Origin: Silanimonas sp021297925
Lineage (GTDB): Bacteria > Pseudomonadota > Gammaproteobacteria > Xanthomonadales > Xanthomonadaceae
Assembly: GCA_027532825.1 (NCBI GenBank)
Contig: JAPZTL010000002.1
Coordinates: 124,001 to 188,000 of the forward strand
Direction: 5' to 3'
DNA length: 64,000 nt
Shown: positions 36,984 through 44,922 of the stretch, one piece after another
Numbering within the stretch: the stretch's first letter is position 1
Layout of the letters: every line of letters starts with the position of its first letter
Program-made: the position numbers and the translations under genes
The notes under the pieces: model-generated
What the model saw: only the letters and a program-made list of their open reading frames with translations
Database searches by the model: none
What the model was told of the DNA's origin: nothing

Positions 36984-37741
36984 CTTCGACCTGCCTGATC
37001 ACCGGCGGCTCCGGCGGCATCGCCCGCGCCCTCGCGGCCACGCTGCGCGCGCAGGGCTGGCGGGTCGCCCGCGCGGGGCGCGCCGTCGAAAAACTCGCCC
37101 CCGACGACGGCGACGTGCTGCTCGAAGCGAACGTCGCGACCGAGGCCGGTGCCGCCAAGGCGGTGGCCGAGGCGACCGCCGCGTTCGGCGCGGTGCCCGA
37201 TGCGGTGGTGAACGCCGCCGGCGCGATCCTGCTGGCCGGCATCACCCGGACCAGCGAGGCGCAGTACCGCGACTGCCTCGCGGCCAACCTCGACACCGCT
37301 TTCTTTACCGCCAAGGCCTACGTCGCCGCGCTTCAGCAAGCCCAGAAGGACGGTGGCAGCGGGGCAGGGCGCCTGCTGATGTTCTCGTCGGTCGCCGCGG
37401 GCATCGGCGTCGGCAACCACGCCGCGATCGCCATGGCCAAGGGCGCGATCGAGGCGCTGGTGCGTTCGCTGGCCGCTGACCATTCGGCGATGGGCCTGCG
37501 CGTCAACGCCATCGCCTCCGGCCTGATGGCCACGCCGCTCACCGCCAAGCTCGTCGCCAACGAGGCCTCGAAGAAAGCGATCAGCGCGCAGTACCCGCTG
37601 GGCCGCCACGGCGAAGCCGAGGACGCCGCCGCACTCGCGGCCTTCCTGGTCGGCCCGGGCGGCGACTGGATCAACGGCCAGGTGATCGCGCTGGACGGCG
37701 GCTTCACCGCGGTGCGTCCGATGGTCAAGGTGGCCGGATGA
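36980..37741 (+). CDS. Short-chain dehydrogenase family protein lacking the catalytic Tyr
   Basis: 253 residues. Rossmann motif ITGGSGGIARALA, DLxxV-like NVAT, VNAAG, and catalytic-region FSSVAAGIGVGNHAAIAMAK. Aligned with FabG, Ser137 and Lys154 are kept, but the active-site tyrosine position is Ile150. The C-terminal NAIASGLMATPL and GQVIALDGGF are normal. I recall relatives next to photolyase genes in other bacteria with the same NHxAIAxAK pattern, so the change is probably a family trait and not decay. It overlaps both photolyase genes by four bases (ATGA), so all three are translated together. Reaction unknown; classical dehydrogenase chemistry is doubtful. Confidence 0.85.
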   Translation: MTSTCLITGGSGGIARALAATLRAQGWRVARAGRAVEKLAPDDGDVLLEANVATEAGAAKAVAEATAAFGAVPDAVVNAAGAILLAGITRTSEAQYRDCLAANLDTAFFTAKAYVAALQQAQKDGGSGAGRLLMFSSVAAGIGVGNHAAIAMAKGAIEALVRSLAADHSAMGLRVNAIASGLMATPLTAKLVANEASKKAISAQYPLGRHGEAEDAAALAAFLVGPGGDWINGQVIALDGGFTAVRPMVKVAG

Positions 37742-39177
37742 GCCGTGCCCTCGTCTGGTTCCGCCGCGACCTGCGGCTGGACGATCACCCCGCGCTGCAG
37801 GCCGCCTTGAAGGCCGGCCACGCGCCGGTGCCGGTGTACATCCATGCCCCCGAGGAAGAGGCGCCGTGGGCGCCGGGTGCGGCCTCGCACGCGTGGCTCG
37901 ATCGCTCGCTGCGCTCACTGCGCGAGGGGCTTCGCGCGATCGGCAGCGACTTGATCATCCGCAAGGGCCCGAGCACCGAGACGCTTCTGGCGCTAGCGAA
38001 GGAGTGCGAGGCCGAAGCGGTGTACTGGCACCGTCTCTACGAACCGGCGAGCATCGCCCGCGACACCACCACGAAGGCCGCGCTGAAGGCAAAGGGCCTG
38101 CACGCCGAGAGCCTCAATGGCGCGCTGCTGATCGAGCCCTGGGAGGTGAAGACCGGCAACGGCGACCCGTACCGGGTGTTCACGCCATTCTGGAAGAACG
38201 CGCGGCAGGCGCTGGACGGCAACACCACCCATGAGGCCCCGACGAGCCTTCCGGCGGTGCCGATCATCAACTCGCTCGATATCGATGCGCTCGGGCTTCG
38301 CCCCCACGCGCGTGAGGGCGACTGGGACCTCGGCTTCTGGCAGCACTGGCAACCCGGCGAAGCCGGCGCCGCGGACCTGCTCGAGGCCTTCATCGACGGC
38401 GCGCTGCACGGCTACAAGGAGCAGCGCAACTTCCCCGACCGCACCGGCACGTCGAAACTCTCGCCGCACCTGCACTTCGGCGAGATCTCGCCACGACGCA
38501 TCGTCGCGGCCCTGCAGGCGGCGCGCGTCCCGGCGAAATCGCAGCCGGACCTCGACCACTACTTCTCGGAGCTGGGCTGGCGGGAATTCAGCCACCACCT
38601 GCTGTTCCACTTCCCGCACACCAGCGACGAGAACATGAACCCGCGGTTCGCGGAGTTCCGCTGGGCCGAGGTGGACGAGGGCCGTCTCGCCGCGTGGCAG
38701 CGCGGTCGCACGGGGGTGCCGATCGTCGATGCGGGCATGCGCGAGCTCTACGCCACCGGGTGGATGCACAACCGCGTGCGCATGGTGGTGGCGAGCTTCC
38801 TCACCAAGAACCTTCGCTACCACTGGATCCACGGCGCACGCTGGTTCTGGGACACGTTGGTCGATGCCAGCCTGCCCAACAACACGCAGGGCTGGCAGTG
38901 GACGGCCGGCACCGGCGCCGACGCCGCGCCGTACTTCCGGATCTTCAGCCCCGCGTCGCAGGCCGAGAAGTTCGATCCGAAGGGGGCCTACATCCAGCGC
39001 TGGGTGCCGGAGCTGGCCCGACTTCCGGCCGCGGCGCTCGCGGAGCCTTGGACCCACGGCGACCTGCTCGCCCGCCTAGCGCCCGGCTATCCGCGGAAAC
39101 CCATCGTCGACCCCAAAGCCAGCCGCGCCGAGGCGCTGGCGGCGTACTCTGGCCCCAAGTCCTTGCCGGAGGAGTGA
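37738..39177 (+). CDS. phrB: Class I CPD photolyase
   Basis: 479 residues, equal to E. coli PhrB. The N-terminal antenna domain starts ALVWFRRDLRLDDHPALQAAL. The FAD domain shows FPDRTGTSKLSPHLHFGEISPR, ELGWREFSHHLLFHFP, WQRGRTGVPIVDAGMRELYATGWMHNRVRMVVASFLTKNL, and WFWDTLVDASLPNNTQGWQWTAGTGADAAPYFRIFSP. The residues for FAD (TGTSKLSPHL, DASLPNN) and the electron-transfer tryptophans are in place. It splits cyclobutane pyrimidine dimers with blue light. Last gene of the photolyase-SDR-photolyase trio. Confidence 0.94.
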   Translation: MSRALVWFRRDLRLDDHPALQAALKAGHAPVPVYIHAPEEEAPWAPGAASHAWLDRSLRSLREGLRAIGSDLIIRKGPSTETLLALAKECEAEAVYWHRLYEPASIARDTTTKAALKAKGLHAESLNGALLIEPWEVKTGNGDPYRVFTPFWKNARQALDGNTTHEAPTSLPAVPIINSLDIDALGLRPHAREGDWDLGFWQHWQPGEAGAADLLEAFIDGALHGYKEQRNFPDRTGTSKLSPHLHFGEISPRRIVAALQAARVPAKSQPDLDHYFSELGWREFSHHLLFHFPHTSDENMNPRFAEFRWAEVDEGRLAAWQRGRTGVPIVDAGMRELYATGWMHNRVRMVVASFLTKNLRYHWIHGARWFWDTLVDASLPNNTQGWQWTAGTGADAAPYFRIFSPASQAEKFDPKGAYIQRWVPELARLPAAALAEPWTHGDLLARLAPGYPRKPIVDPKASRAEALAAYSGPKSLPEE

Positions 39178-39215
39178 GCGGCGCGGCATCCTGACCCGGA
39201 CGACGGGAGGGGACG

Positions 39216-40754
39216 ATGGCGAGCGGGGACGAAGGCAAGGCAGGCGCCAAGGGCAGGGCCCGTTCGAACGGGCCGCATGCGGCCGGGGGGGGCGAGGCAC
39301 CGCCGCGTCGGCGACGCCGCGACGCCATGTCGCGCGTCGACACGGCATGGCTGCGCATGGAGCGGTCGACCAACCTGATGATGATCACTTCGGTGATGAT
39401 GCTGGAGACGCCCCTGGCGCTCGACCGGCTCAAGAAACTCATCAAGGATCGCTTCCTCGCCTATCCGCGGTTCCGCCAAAAGGTGGTCGAGACCGCGATG
39501 GGGCCGCACTGGGAAACCGACCCCGACTTCGACATCGACTGGCACGTCCGGCTGTCCGCGCTGCCGGGCCGCGGCGGCAAGCGCGAGCTGGAGCGTTTCG
39601 TCAGCCACATGGCGAGCACCCCGCTCGATCAGTCCAAGCCGCTCTGGCAGTTCCACCTCGTCGAGCGCTATGGCGGCGGCTCCGCGATCGTCTGCCGCAT
39701 CCACCACTGCTACGCGGACGGCATTGCGCTGGTGCAGGTCCTGCTCTCGATGACCGACGTCGAGGCGGAACCCGCCAAGGCCGAGCCTTTGGTCAAACGC
39801 TGGCTCAAGAAGGAAGAGCACGCGAAGGTGGCCAAGCGCGTCGGGGTGATCGGCCGTTACGTCGAGATGGGCGAGAAAGTGCTCGAGAAGGGCATGGACT
39901 TCTACCGCGACCCGTCGCTGGCCGCCGTCGTCGCCAACGAAGGCGTCGAACTCGCCAAGGAACTCGCCTACGCGCTGTCGCTGCCGGACGATCCGCCGAC
40001 GGTGCTCAAGACTCCGCTGGGCGTCAGCAAGCGCTGTGCATGGGCCGAGCCGCTGCGCCTGTCCGACGTGAAGGCGGTGGGCCGCGCGTTCCGTTGCACC
40101 GTCAACGACGTGCTGCTGGCGTCCGTGGCCGGCGCGCTGCGCACCTACCTGCTCGAGCGCGGCGAGGTACTGGACGGGCGCAATATCCGCGTGACCGTGC
40201 CGGTGAACCTGCGGCCGCTCGAGCACGCCAAGCAGCTTGGCAACCATTTCGGCCTGGTCTTCCTCGAACTCCCGGTGGGCGAGGCCAACCCGGTCGCGCG
40301 GCTGCAGGCCGTGGCCGCCAACATGCGGCAGCTCCGCAAGTCGCGGCAGGCGATCATGGCCTTCGGCCTGCTCGCCGCCCTCGGCATGGCGCCGACGAAC
40401 TTGCAACGGGTGGCGCTCGAACTGTTCTCGCGCAAGGCCAGCGCGGTCGCCACCAACGTTCCAGGCCCCCAGAGCCCGCTGTATCTTGCCGGCGCCCGCA
40501 TCCGCGACATGATGTTCTGGGTTCCTCAGACCGGAGGCATCGGCATCGGCGTCTCGATCCTCAGCTACGACGGGCAGGTGCATTTCGGCCTGATCGCCGA
40601 CGCGAAGCTGATGCCGGATCCCGATTCGGTGATCCGCCGCTTCGAGCCCGAGTTCGAGAAACTGCTGTACCTCGCGCTGATGGCCGGCTGGGAGCACGAC
40701 CTGACGCCGGAGGACGCGGAGGCGCTGATGCCCCACGCGCCTTCGGCGCCCTGA
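39216..40754 (+). CDS. Wax ester synthase/diacylglycerol acyltransferase (WS/DGAT)
   Basis: 512 residues. A basic, low-complexity leader (about 37 residues) precedes MSRVDTAWLRMERSTNLMMITSVMML. The catalytic HHxxxDG motif is HHCYADG at residues 163-169; PLW and NDVLLASVAGALRTYL are the other family marks, as is ATNVPGPQSPLYLAGARI near the C-terminus. The enzyme transfers acyl groups to alcohols or diacylglycerol for storage lipids. A GGGAGGGG stretch sits before ATG 39216, supporting the long form. It follows phrB by 38 bases and might be read with it. Confidence 0.9.
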   Translation: MASGDEGKAGAKGRARSNGPHAAGGGEAPPRRRRRDAMSRVDTAWLRMERSTNLMMITSVMMLETPLALDRLKKLIKDRFLAYPRFRQKVVETAMGPHWETDPDFDIDWHVRLSALPGRGGKRELERFVSHMASTPLDQSKPLWQFHLVERYGGGSAIVCRIHHCYADGIALVQVLLSMTDVEAEPAKAEPLVKRWLKKEEHAKVAKRVGVIGRYVEMGEKVLEKGMDFYRDPSLAAVVANEGVELAKELAYALSLPDDPPTVLKTPLGVSKRCAWAEPLRLSDVKAVGRAFRCTVNDVLLASVAGALRTYLLERGEVLDGRNIRVTVPVNLRPLEHAKQLGNHFGLVFLELPVGEANPVARLQAVAANMRQLRKSRQAIMAFGLLAALGMAPTNLQRVALELFSRKASAVATNVPGPQSPLYLAGARIRDMMFWVPQTGGIGIGVSILSYDGQVHFGLIADAKLMPDPDSVIRRFEPEFEKLLYLALMAGWEHDLTPEDAEALMPHAPSAP

Positions 40755-40987
40755 TCGAGGGAGGCCGGGCCTCGACGCGACGCCATCGACAGGCGTGTCG
40801 TCGGTTTGTCCCCATGTCCTGTGGATAGCCGTCTGGACAAGCCTTGGAGCAGGGCGCGCGCGGCCCTGCGGCATAAGGCTGTCAAGGCGGTTTGGTCATT
40901 TCTTGACCAGTGGATGCCCACGCGGTGCGTGCTCGTCGGGAATTGACCGCGCCGAGGGATGCCATTACCCTACGCGTCCCGATTTTC
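40755..40987. other. Intergenic region before tRNA-Val
   Basis: This 233-base stretch holds no convincing gene. It contains a one-mismatch DnaA box (TGTGGATAG at 40820-40828), a GC hairpin GCAGGGC/GCCCTGC (40849-40869) without a T-run, an inverted repeat TGGTCA-tttct-TGACCA (40893-40909), and the tRNA promoter. The reading frame from 40795 that continues into the PPTase gene is not thought to be coding here. Confidence 0.5.
40943..40971 (+). promoter_or_regulatory. Promoter of tRNA-Val
   Basis: TTGACC (40943-40948), 17 bases, then TACCCT (40966-40971). The start would be near 40978, ten bases before the mature tRNA, with a GC-rich discriminator typical of stringently controlled stable RNA promoters. 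Confidence 0.75.
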
Positions 40988-41062
40988 GGGCGGTTAGCTC
41001 AGCGGTAGAGCACTGCTTTCACACGGCAGGGGTCACAGGTTCGAAACCTGTACCGCCCACCA
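40988..41062 (+). tRNA. tRNA-Val (CAC)
   Basis: 75 bases with encoded CCA. The acceptor stem GGGCGGT pairs fully with ACCGCCC. D-arm TAGCTCAGCGGTAGAGCA, anticodon stem CTGCT/GGCAG around TTCACAC (anticodon CAC, reading GUG), and T-arm CACAGGTTCGAAACCTGT are all canonical. Confidence 0.97.
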
Positions 41063-41067
41063 GATCC

Positions 41068-41096
41068 AAGGCACCCTCCGGGGTGCCTTTTTCTTT
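41068..41096 (+). terminator. Rho-independent terminator after tRNA-Val
   Basis: AAGGCACCC (41068-41076), loop TCCG, GGGTGCCTT (41081-41089), then TTTCTTT. A nine-pair stem with a proper T-tract, starting six bases after the CCA end. Confidence 0.9.
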
Positions 41097-41106
41097 GGCG
41101 GACCTT

Positions 41107-41742
41107 GTGGCGCCTTCCTTCGAGTCCCGTTTCTTCGACCTCGACCGCCTCGACGTGGGGCAGGCGTGCCTGACGCCGGGCGAGCAAGCGAGGGTCGCGC
41201 GCAAGGCCACGCCCATGCTGCGCCAGAGGCAGGCGGCCTCGTTCCATGCCGTGCGAACGACCTTGGCTCCGCTGCTGGGACGTTCACCGGGCGATATCCC
41301 CATTGCAATCGCGGCGGGCGGCAAGCCGGTTCTCGCAGACGGACGCTTGCACTTCAACATGAGCCACAGTGACGGCATCGGTCTGTTGGCTTGGGGTGCC
41401 ACCGAGATCGGCGTCGACGTCGAGGCGCTGATCGCGCGACCGCGTGACGCGCTGGCCCGCAGGATCCTCTCCGAGGGGGAATGGGCTCGATGGGCCGGCA
41501 TCGCCGAAGAACGCCGTTCCGCGTGGCTGACCCGTGCGTGGACGCGGAAGGAGGCCGCCTTGAAGGCGGCCGGTACCGGGCTCCGCGTTCCCCCGTCGGC
41601 GATCGACGTGGGCGGCGGCGACGGGGAAGGCGAGGACCGCACGCTCCATGTCGCCCGCCGGACGTGGTGGTGTGTCGATCTGCGCGACGCGGTGCCGGAC
41701 GGCTACCGTGCCGCCGTGTGTGTCGCCTTGGCGGGCGGCTGA
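41107..41742 (+). CDS. 4'-phosphopantetheinyl transferase, Sfp type
   Basis: 211 residues if GTG 41107 is the start; the next ATG would remove part of the fold. Motifs are LHFNMSHSDGIGLLAWG, IGVDVEAL and WTRKEAALKAAGTGL, covering the Mg2+ and CoA sites of Sfp/HetI enzymes. They move phosphopantetheine from CoA onto carrier proteins. No polyketide or peptide synthase is in the window, so the target is unknown; it may serve fatty-acid ACP. The start is only 11 bases after the tRNA terminator and no separate promoter is visible, so it may depend on read-through. Confidence 0.88.
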   Translation: MAPSFESRFFDLDRLDVGQACLTPGEQARVARKATPMLRQRQAASFHAVRTTLAPLLGRSPGDIPIAIAAGGKPVLADGRLHFNMSHSDGIGLLAWGATEIGVDVEALIARPRDALARRILSEGEWARWAGIAEERRSAWLTRAWTRKEAALKAAGTGLRVPPSAIDVGGGDGEGEDRTLHVARRTWWCVDLRDAVPDGYRAAVCVALAGG

Positions 41743-41747
41743 GCCAC

Positions 41748-42053
41748 GTGGCCGTGGCGGACGGGCATTCGTGGATCGTCTACCTGATCCTCTGCCGGGG
41801 AGGACGTCTCTATTGCGGCGTTACGACGGACCTGGCCTCGCGTTGGGCCGCGCACGTCGCGGGCCGGGGCGCCCGGTTCACCCGTGCCTTCCCGCCCGTG
41901 GCCATCGTGGCTGCGACGCGTGTCGCGGGGCGCGGCGACGCGCTGTCCCTCGAGGCGCGCATCAAGCGGCAGCGGCGCGAGCGCAAGCGGTCCACCCTGC
42001 ATGCTTCGGGCACCCCGCTGGATGACGCGGCCATCACGACATTCACCGTTTGA
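41748..42053 (+). CDS. GIY-YIG domain protein (UPF0213/YhbQ-like)
   Basis: 101 residues from GTG 41748 (GTG 41754 also possible; there is no ATG). The domain reads SWIVYLILCRGGRLYCGVTTDLASRWAAHVAGRGARFTRAFPP, giving VYL...YCG in place of GIY...YIG, then the catalytic arginine and the glutamate in LEARIKRQRRERK. Small standalone members are putative nucleases of unclear role. It begins five bases after the PPTase stop. Confidence 0.85.
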   Translation: MAVADGHSWIVYLILCRGGRLYCGVTTDLASRWAAHVAGRGARFTRAFPPVAIVAATRVAGRGDALSLEARIKRQRRERKRSTLHASGTPLDDAAITTFTV

Positions 42054-42080
42054 ACGCAGGTGCCACCCCATGGTGCGCGG

Positions 42081-43049
42081 ATGAAGACCCTGCTCGCCGC
42101 CCTGCTGTTCTATGGACGTTTCGCCCTGCCGTTCTCGCGCATCGGCCATCGACGGCGCGTCGGTGCGGGCGTGCGGGAACGCTTCGACTTCCGCGGGCAG
42201 CGCTGGCTGGTCACCGGCGCGAGCGGCGGCCTCGGCGCCGCGATCGCGTCGCGGGCGGCCCGGAACGGCGCCGAGGTCGTCGCCATGGCCCGCGACGCCC
42301 GCCGGCTGGAGGCTCTTGCCCATGCCGTCGACGGACCGGGACGGATCATCCCGACCATGGTCGACCTTTCCCTGCTCGCGGCGGTTGACCAGGCCGGGCG
42401 CGCCGCAGCGGCGTCTGGCGGGTTCGACGTCGTGGTGCACAACGTCGGCGTGATGGTCCACGACTTCGAACGGACGCCGGAGGGCGTCGAGCGCGGTCTC
42501 GCCACCAACCTGCTCGGCCACCACGTGCTCGACCGCGCGCTGCGGGAGTCCGGGGCCATCTCCGCGTCGACGGCCCTGATCGCGATGTCCTCGGGAGGCG
42601 CCTATGGTGCCCGGCTCGACCTCGCCGCGCTTGAGGCGGATGACCCGCGTGCCCATGATGGTTTCGCGGCGTATGCGCAGCACAAGCGGGCGCAGGTCGC
42701 GCTGGTCGAGGCGTGGAACGCGGAAGGCCCGGGGCCCGCCTACGCGATGCATCCCGGATGGGTCGACACCCCCGGTGTGGCGACGGCGCTGCCCGGCTTC
42801 CGACGCTTCTTCGGGCCCGTCCTGCGTTCGGCGGAGGAGGGGGCGGACACCGCGCTCTGGTTGGCCGCCACCCGGCCACCTCCCCGGCCGGACACGATCT
42901 GGCTCGATCGGCATGCGGACCCCGCCCATGCCTTCGGGTTCACGCGTTCCGGCGCGTCCCCGGCGGAACTGCGGGCCTCGCTCGAGGCCCGGGCCGCAGC
43001 CGCCGGGATCGCCGGGGGCGCCGCGGCACACGGGACGTCCACCGCCTGA
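42081..43049 (+). CDS. Short-chain dehydrogenase/reductase
   Basis: 322 residues from ATG 42081. An N-terminal segment of about 45 residues, partly hydrophobic (LLAALLFYGRFALPF), precedes the Rossmann motif WLVTGASGGLGAAIASRAA. The NVG replaces NAG in VVVHNVGVMVH; the YxxxK pair is YAQHK, with MSSGGAYG before it, so catalysis should be possible. The GWVDTPGVATALPGF segment resembles the DHRS12-like group. Substrate unknown. It lies 27 bases after the GIY-YIG gene. Confidence 0.85.
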   Translation: MKTLLAALLFYGRFALPFSRIGHRRRVGAGVRERFDFRGQRWLVTGASGGLGAAIASRAARNGAEVVAMARDARRLEALAHAVDGPGRIIPTMVDLSLLAAVDQAGRAAAASGGFDVVVHNVGVMVHDFERTPEGVERGLATNLLGHHVLDRALRESGAISASTALIAMSSGGAYGARLDLAALEADDPRAHDGFAAYAQHKRAQVALVEAWNAEGPGPAYAMHPGWVDTPGVATALPGFRRFFGPVLRSAEEGADTALWLAATRPPPRPDTIWLDRHADPAHAFGFTRSGASPAELRASLEARAAAAGIAGGAAAHGTSTA

Positions 43050-43116
43050 CGGCCCGCTGGCCTCTGGGGGGCGAGGCGCATACTGGTCGGGTCTACCGCG
43101 ATGCCTGGGGGCCTCC

Positions 43117-43950
43117 ATGCCCGACGCCCGATCGAACGAACAGGATGCCTCCACCACCGGGTTCGGCACCCGCTGGAACCCGCCGCCCGGCGGCCGCATC
43201 GACCGCCTGGTCCGACAGCTTGGCGTCCTCGCGCACGTCGGGGCCGTGATCGTGCTCTACGGACTGACGGTCCTTGCCATCGGCATGGCGCTGGCACCGT
43301 CGCTCTGGTTGATCGACGGCTTCTGGATGCCGAGGATCGCGGACCAGCCCGACGGCCTTCGCCACCTGTCGCTGGGATTGGGCGTCGGCGTGGCCTTCTT
43401 GCTCTCGGGCTTCGCGCTGCTCGCTTCGATCGCCTTCCTCAACGCCGTGCTCCCGACGCGCCCGCGCCCGTTCGTCGGCGGCTACTTCTCGGGCAACGCG
43501 CTGCCTTGGGCGCTGCATAACGGGCTGTTCTACATCGCGCGCTACACGTTCCTGCCCTTCGTCACGCTGACGCCGTTCGCCCCGTGGTTCCTGCGCGCCA
43601 TGGGCATGCGCATCGGTCGCGGCGCCTACATCAACACCGAGTTCATCTCGGACCCGCGCCTCGTCTCGGTCGGCGACCATGCCGTCATCGGCGGCAGCGT
43701 GCATCTCTTCGCGCACTACGGGGGCGGTGGCCACCTGTCGATCGCACCCGTGGTCATCGGCCATCGCGTGACCATCGGTCAGATGGCAACCGTGATGGGC
43801 GACGTCGTCATCGGCGACGACGCGGTGGTGCTTCCCCATTCGGTCGTCCTGCCGGGGACGCGCATCGGCGCGGGGGAGCTGTGGGGCGGGGTTCCTGCGC
43901 GGCGGATGAGCCACGAGGAACTCCATGCCTTGCGAGGCAACGCGTCATGA
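43117..43950 (+). CDS. Membrane-linked hexapeptide-repeat acyltransferase
   Basis: 277 residues. Two long hydrophobic segments (about residues 38-65 and 85-112) are followed by a soluble left-handed beta-helix part with hexapeptide repeats: IGRGAYINTEFISDPRLVSVGDHAVIGGSVHLFAHYGGG, then VVIGHRVTIGQMATVMGDVVIGDDAVVLPHSVVLPGTRIGAG. Such proteins acetylate or acylate sugars or amino acids, often in non-ribosomal peptide synthetase C-termini. The acceptor is unknown. Start 43117 is preferred over an open frame upstream that overlaps the SDR. Confidence 0.75.
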   Translation: MPDARSNEQDASTTGFGTRWNPPPGGRIDRLVRQLGVLAHVGAVIVLYGLTVLAIGMALAPSLWLIDGFWMPRIADQPDGLRHLSLGLGVGVAFLLSGFALLASIAFLNAVLPTRPRPFVGGYFSGNALPWALHNGLFYIARYTFLPFVTLTPFAPWFLRAMGMRIGRGAYINTEFISDPRLVSVGDHAVIGGSVHLFAHYGGGGHLSIAPVVIGHRVTIGQMATVMGDVVIGDDAVVLPHSVVLPGTRIGAGELWGGVPARRMSHEELHALRGNAS

Positions 43951-44031
43951 TGGGAACACGCGCGTCGTCTCCGCAGGGCGGCCGCGAACGCCTCCGCCCC
44001 CTCCCCGGTCCAGCCTAGCCGCGGTGCCTCC

Positions 44032-44871
44032 ATGAACCTCGACCTCCTGCCCTGGGCCCTGGCCGGCGTGATCCTGCTGCAACCCGTCGCGCAGAGGCGC
44101 CTGCTCGAAGCGGCGCGTCGGCGGCTCCGCCGTCGCATCGAACGCGAGCGCGGAAGCCGCGTGATCCTGCTGGTGCATCGCGAGGAGAGCATGAGCCTCC
44201 TCGGATTCAACCTGATGCGGTTCCTTGACGTGCAGGACTCGGAGGAGATCGTCCGCGCCATCCTCCAGACCGCCCCGGATGTTCCCATCGACCTGGTCCT
44301 GCACACGCCGGGGGGACTGGCGCTGCCCTCGCTGCAGATCGCGAAGGCCGTCTCCCGGAGAAAGGCCCCCGTCACGGCGTTCGTCCCGCATTACGCGATG
44401 TCCGGCGGCACCCTCATCGCCCTCGCCGCGGACCAGATCGTCATGTGCGAACACGCCGTGCTCGGGCCGATCGACCCGCAGGTCGGGGATTATCCGGCGG
44501 GCTCCGTGTTGCGGGCCGTCGCCCGCAAGGACGACAAGGACATCGACGACGACACCCTGATCCTCGCGGACCAGGCGGCGATGGCGATCGCCCAGTTGCG
44601 GCGCGCGGTCGCCGCGCTTCTCGCCCCGACGATGCGGGCCGACATCGCCGATGCCGTGGCCGACCAACTCTCGCAGGGGCAATGGACGCACGATTACCCG
44701 ATCACGCCCGAGGAGGCCAAGGGCATGGGTCTGCCGGTGTCCACCGACATGCCGCCGGCCATCCTGGAAATGATGAGCCTCTACCCGATGCCGAGGCGGG
44801 CGACCCCGAGCGTCGAGTACGGCCGCGAACGCGAGCGCCGATCGAAGCCGCCCGCGGCGAAGCGCGACTAG
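44032..44871 (+). CDS. Serine dehydrogenase proteinase family (SDH_sah, ClpP-fold)
   Basis: 279 residues. One N-terminal membrane helix (WALAGVILLQPVA) and a basic stretch are followed by a ClpP/crotonase fold: IDLVLHTPGGLALPSLQIAKAV and the nucleophile loop HYAMSGGTLIALAADQIVMCEHAVLGPIDPQVG, with Ser124. This matches PF01972, related to SppA and NfeD-type membrane proteases. Lysine-serine chemistry is likely, with targets unknown. The tail is basic and proline-rich. Confidence 0.85.
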   Translation: MNLDLLPWALAGVILLQPVAQRRLLEAARRRLRRRIERERGSRVILLVHREESMSLLGFNLMRFLDVQDSEEIVRAILQTAPDVPIDLVLHTPGGLALPSLQIAKAVSRRKAPVTAFVPHYAMSGGTLIALAADQIVMCEHAVLGPIDPQVGDYPAGSVLRAVARKDDKDIDDDTLILADQAAMAIAQLRRAVAALLAPTMRADIADAVADQLSQGQWTHDYPITPEEAKGMGLPVSTDMPPAILEMMSLYPMPRRATPSVEYGRERERRSKPPAAKRD

Positions 44872-44922
44872 CCCGATCGCCCGCCGCCACGATCGCGAGC
44901 GGGGCGTCGCGCGCCCGGCCGC

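Noticed and set aside
40820..40828. DnaA-box-like TGTGGATAG near tRNA-Val
   Set aside because: One mismatch and no cluster of boxes or AT-rich unwinding region; not enough for an origin or regulatory claim.
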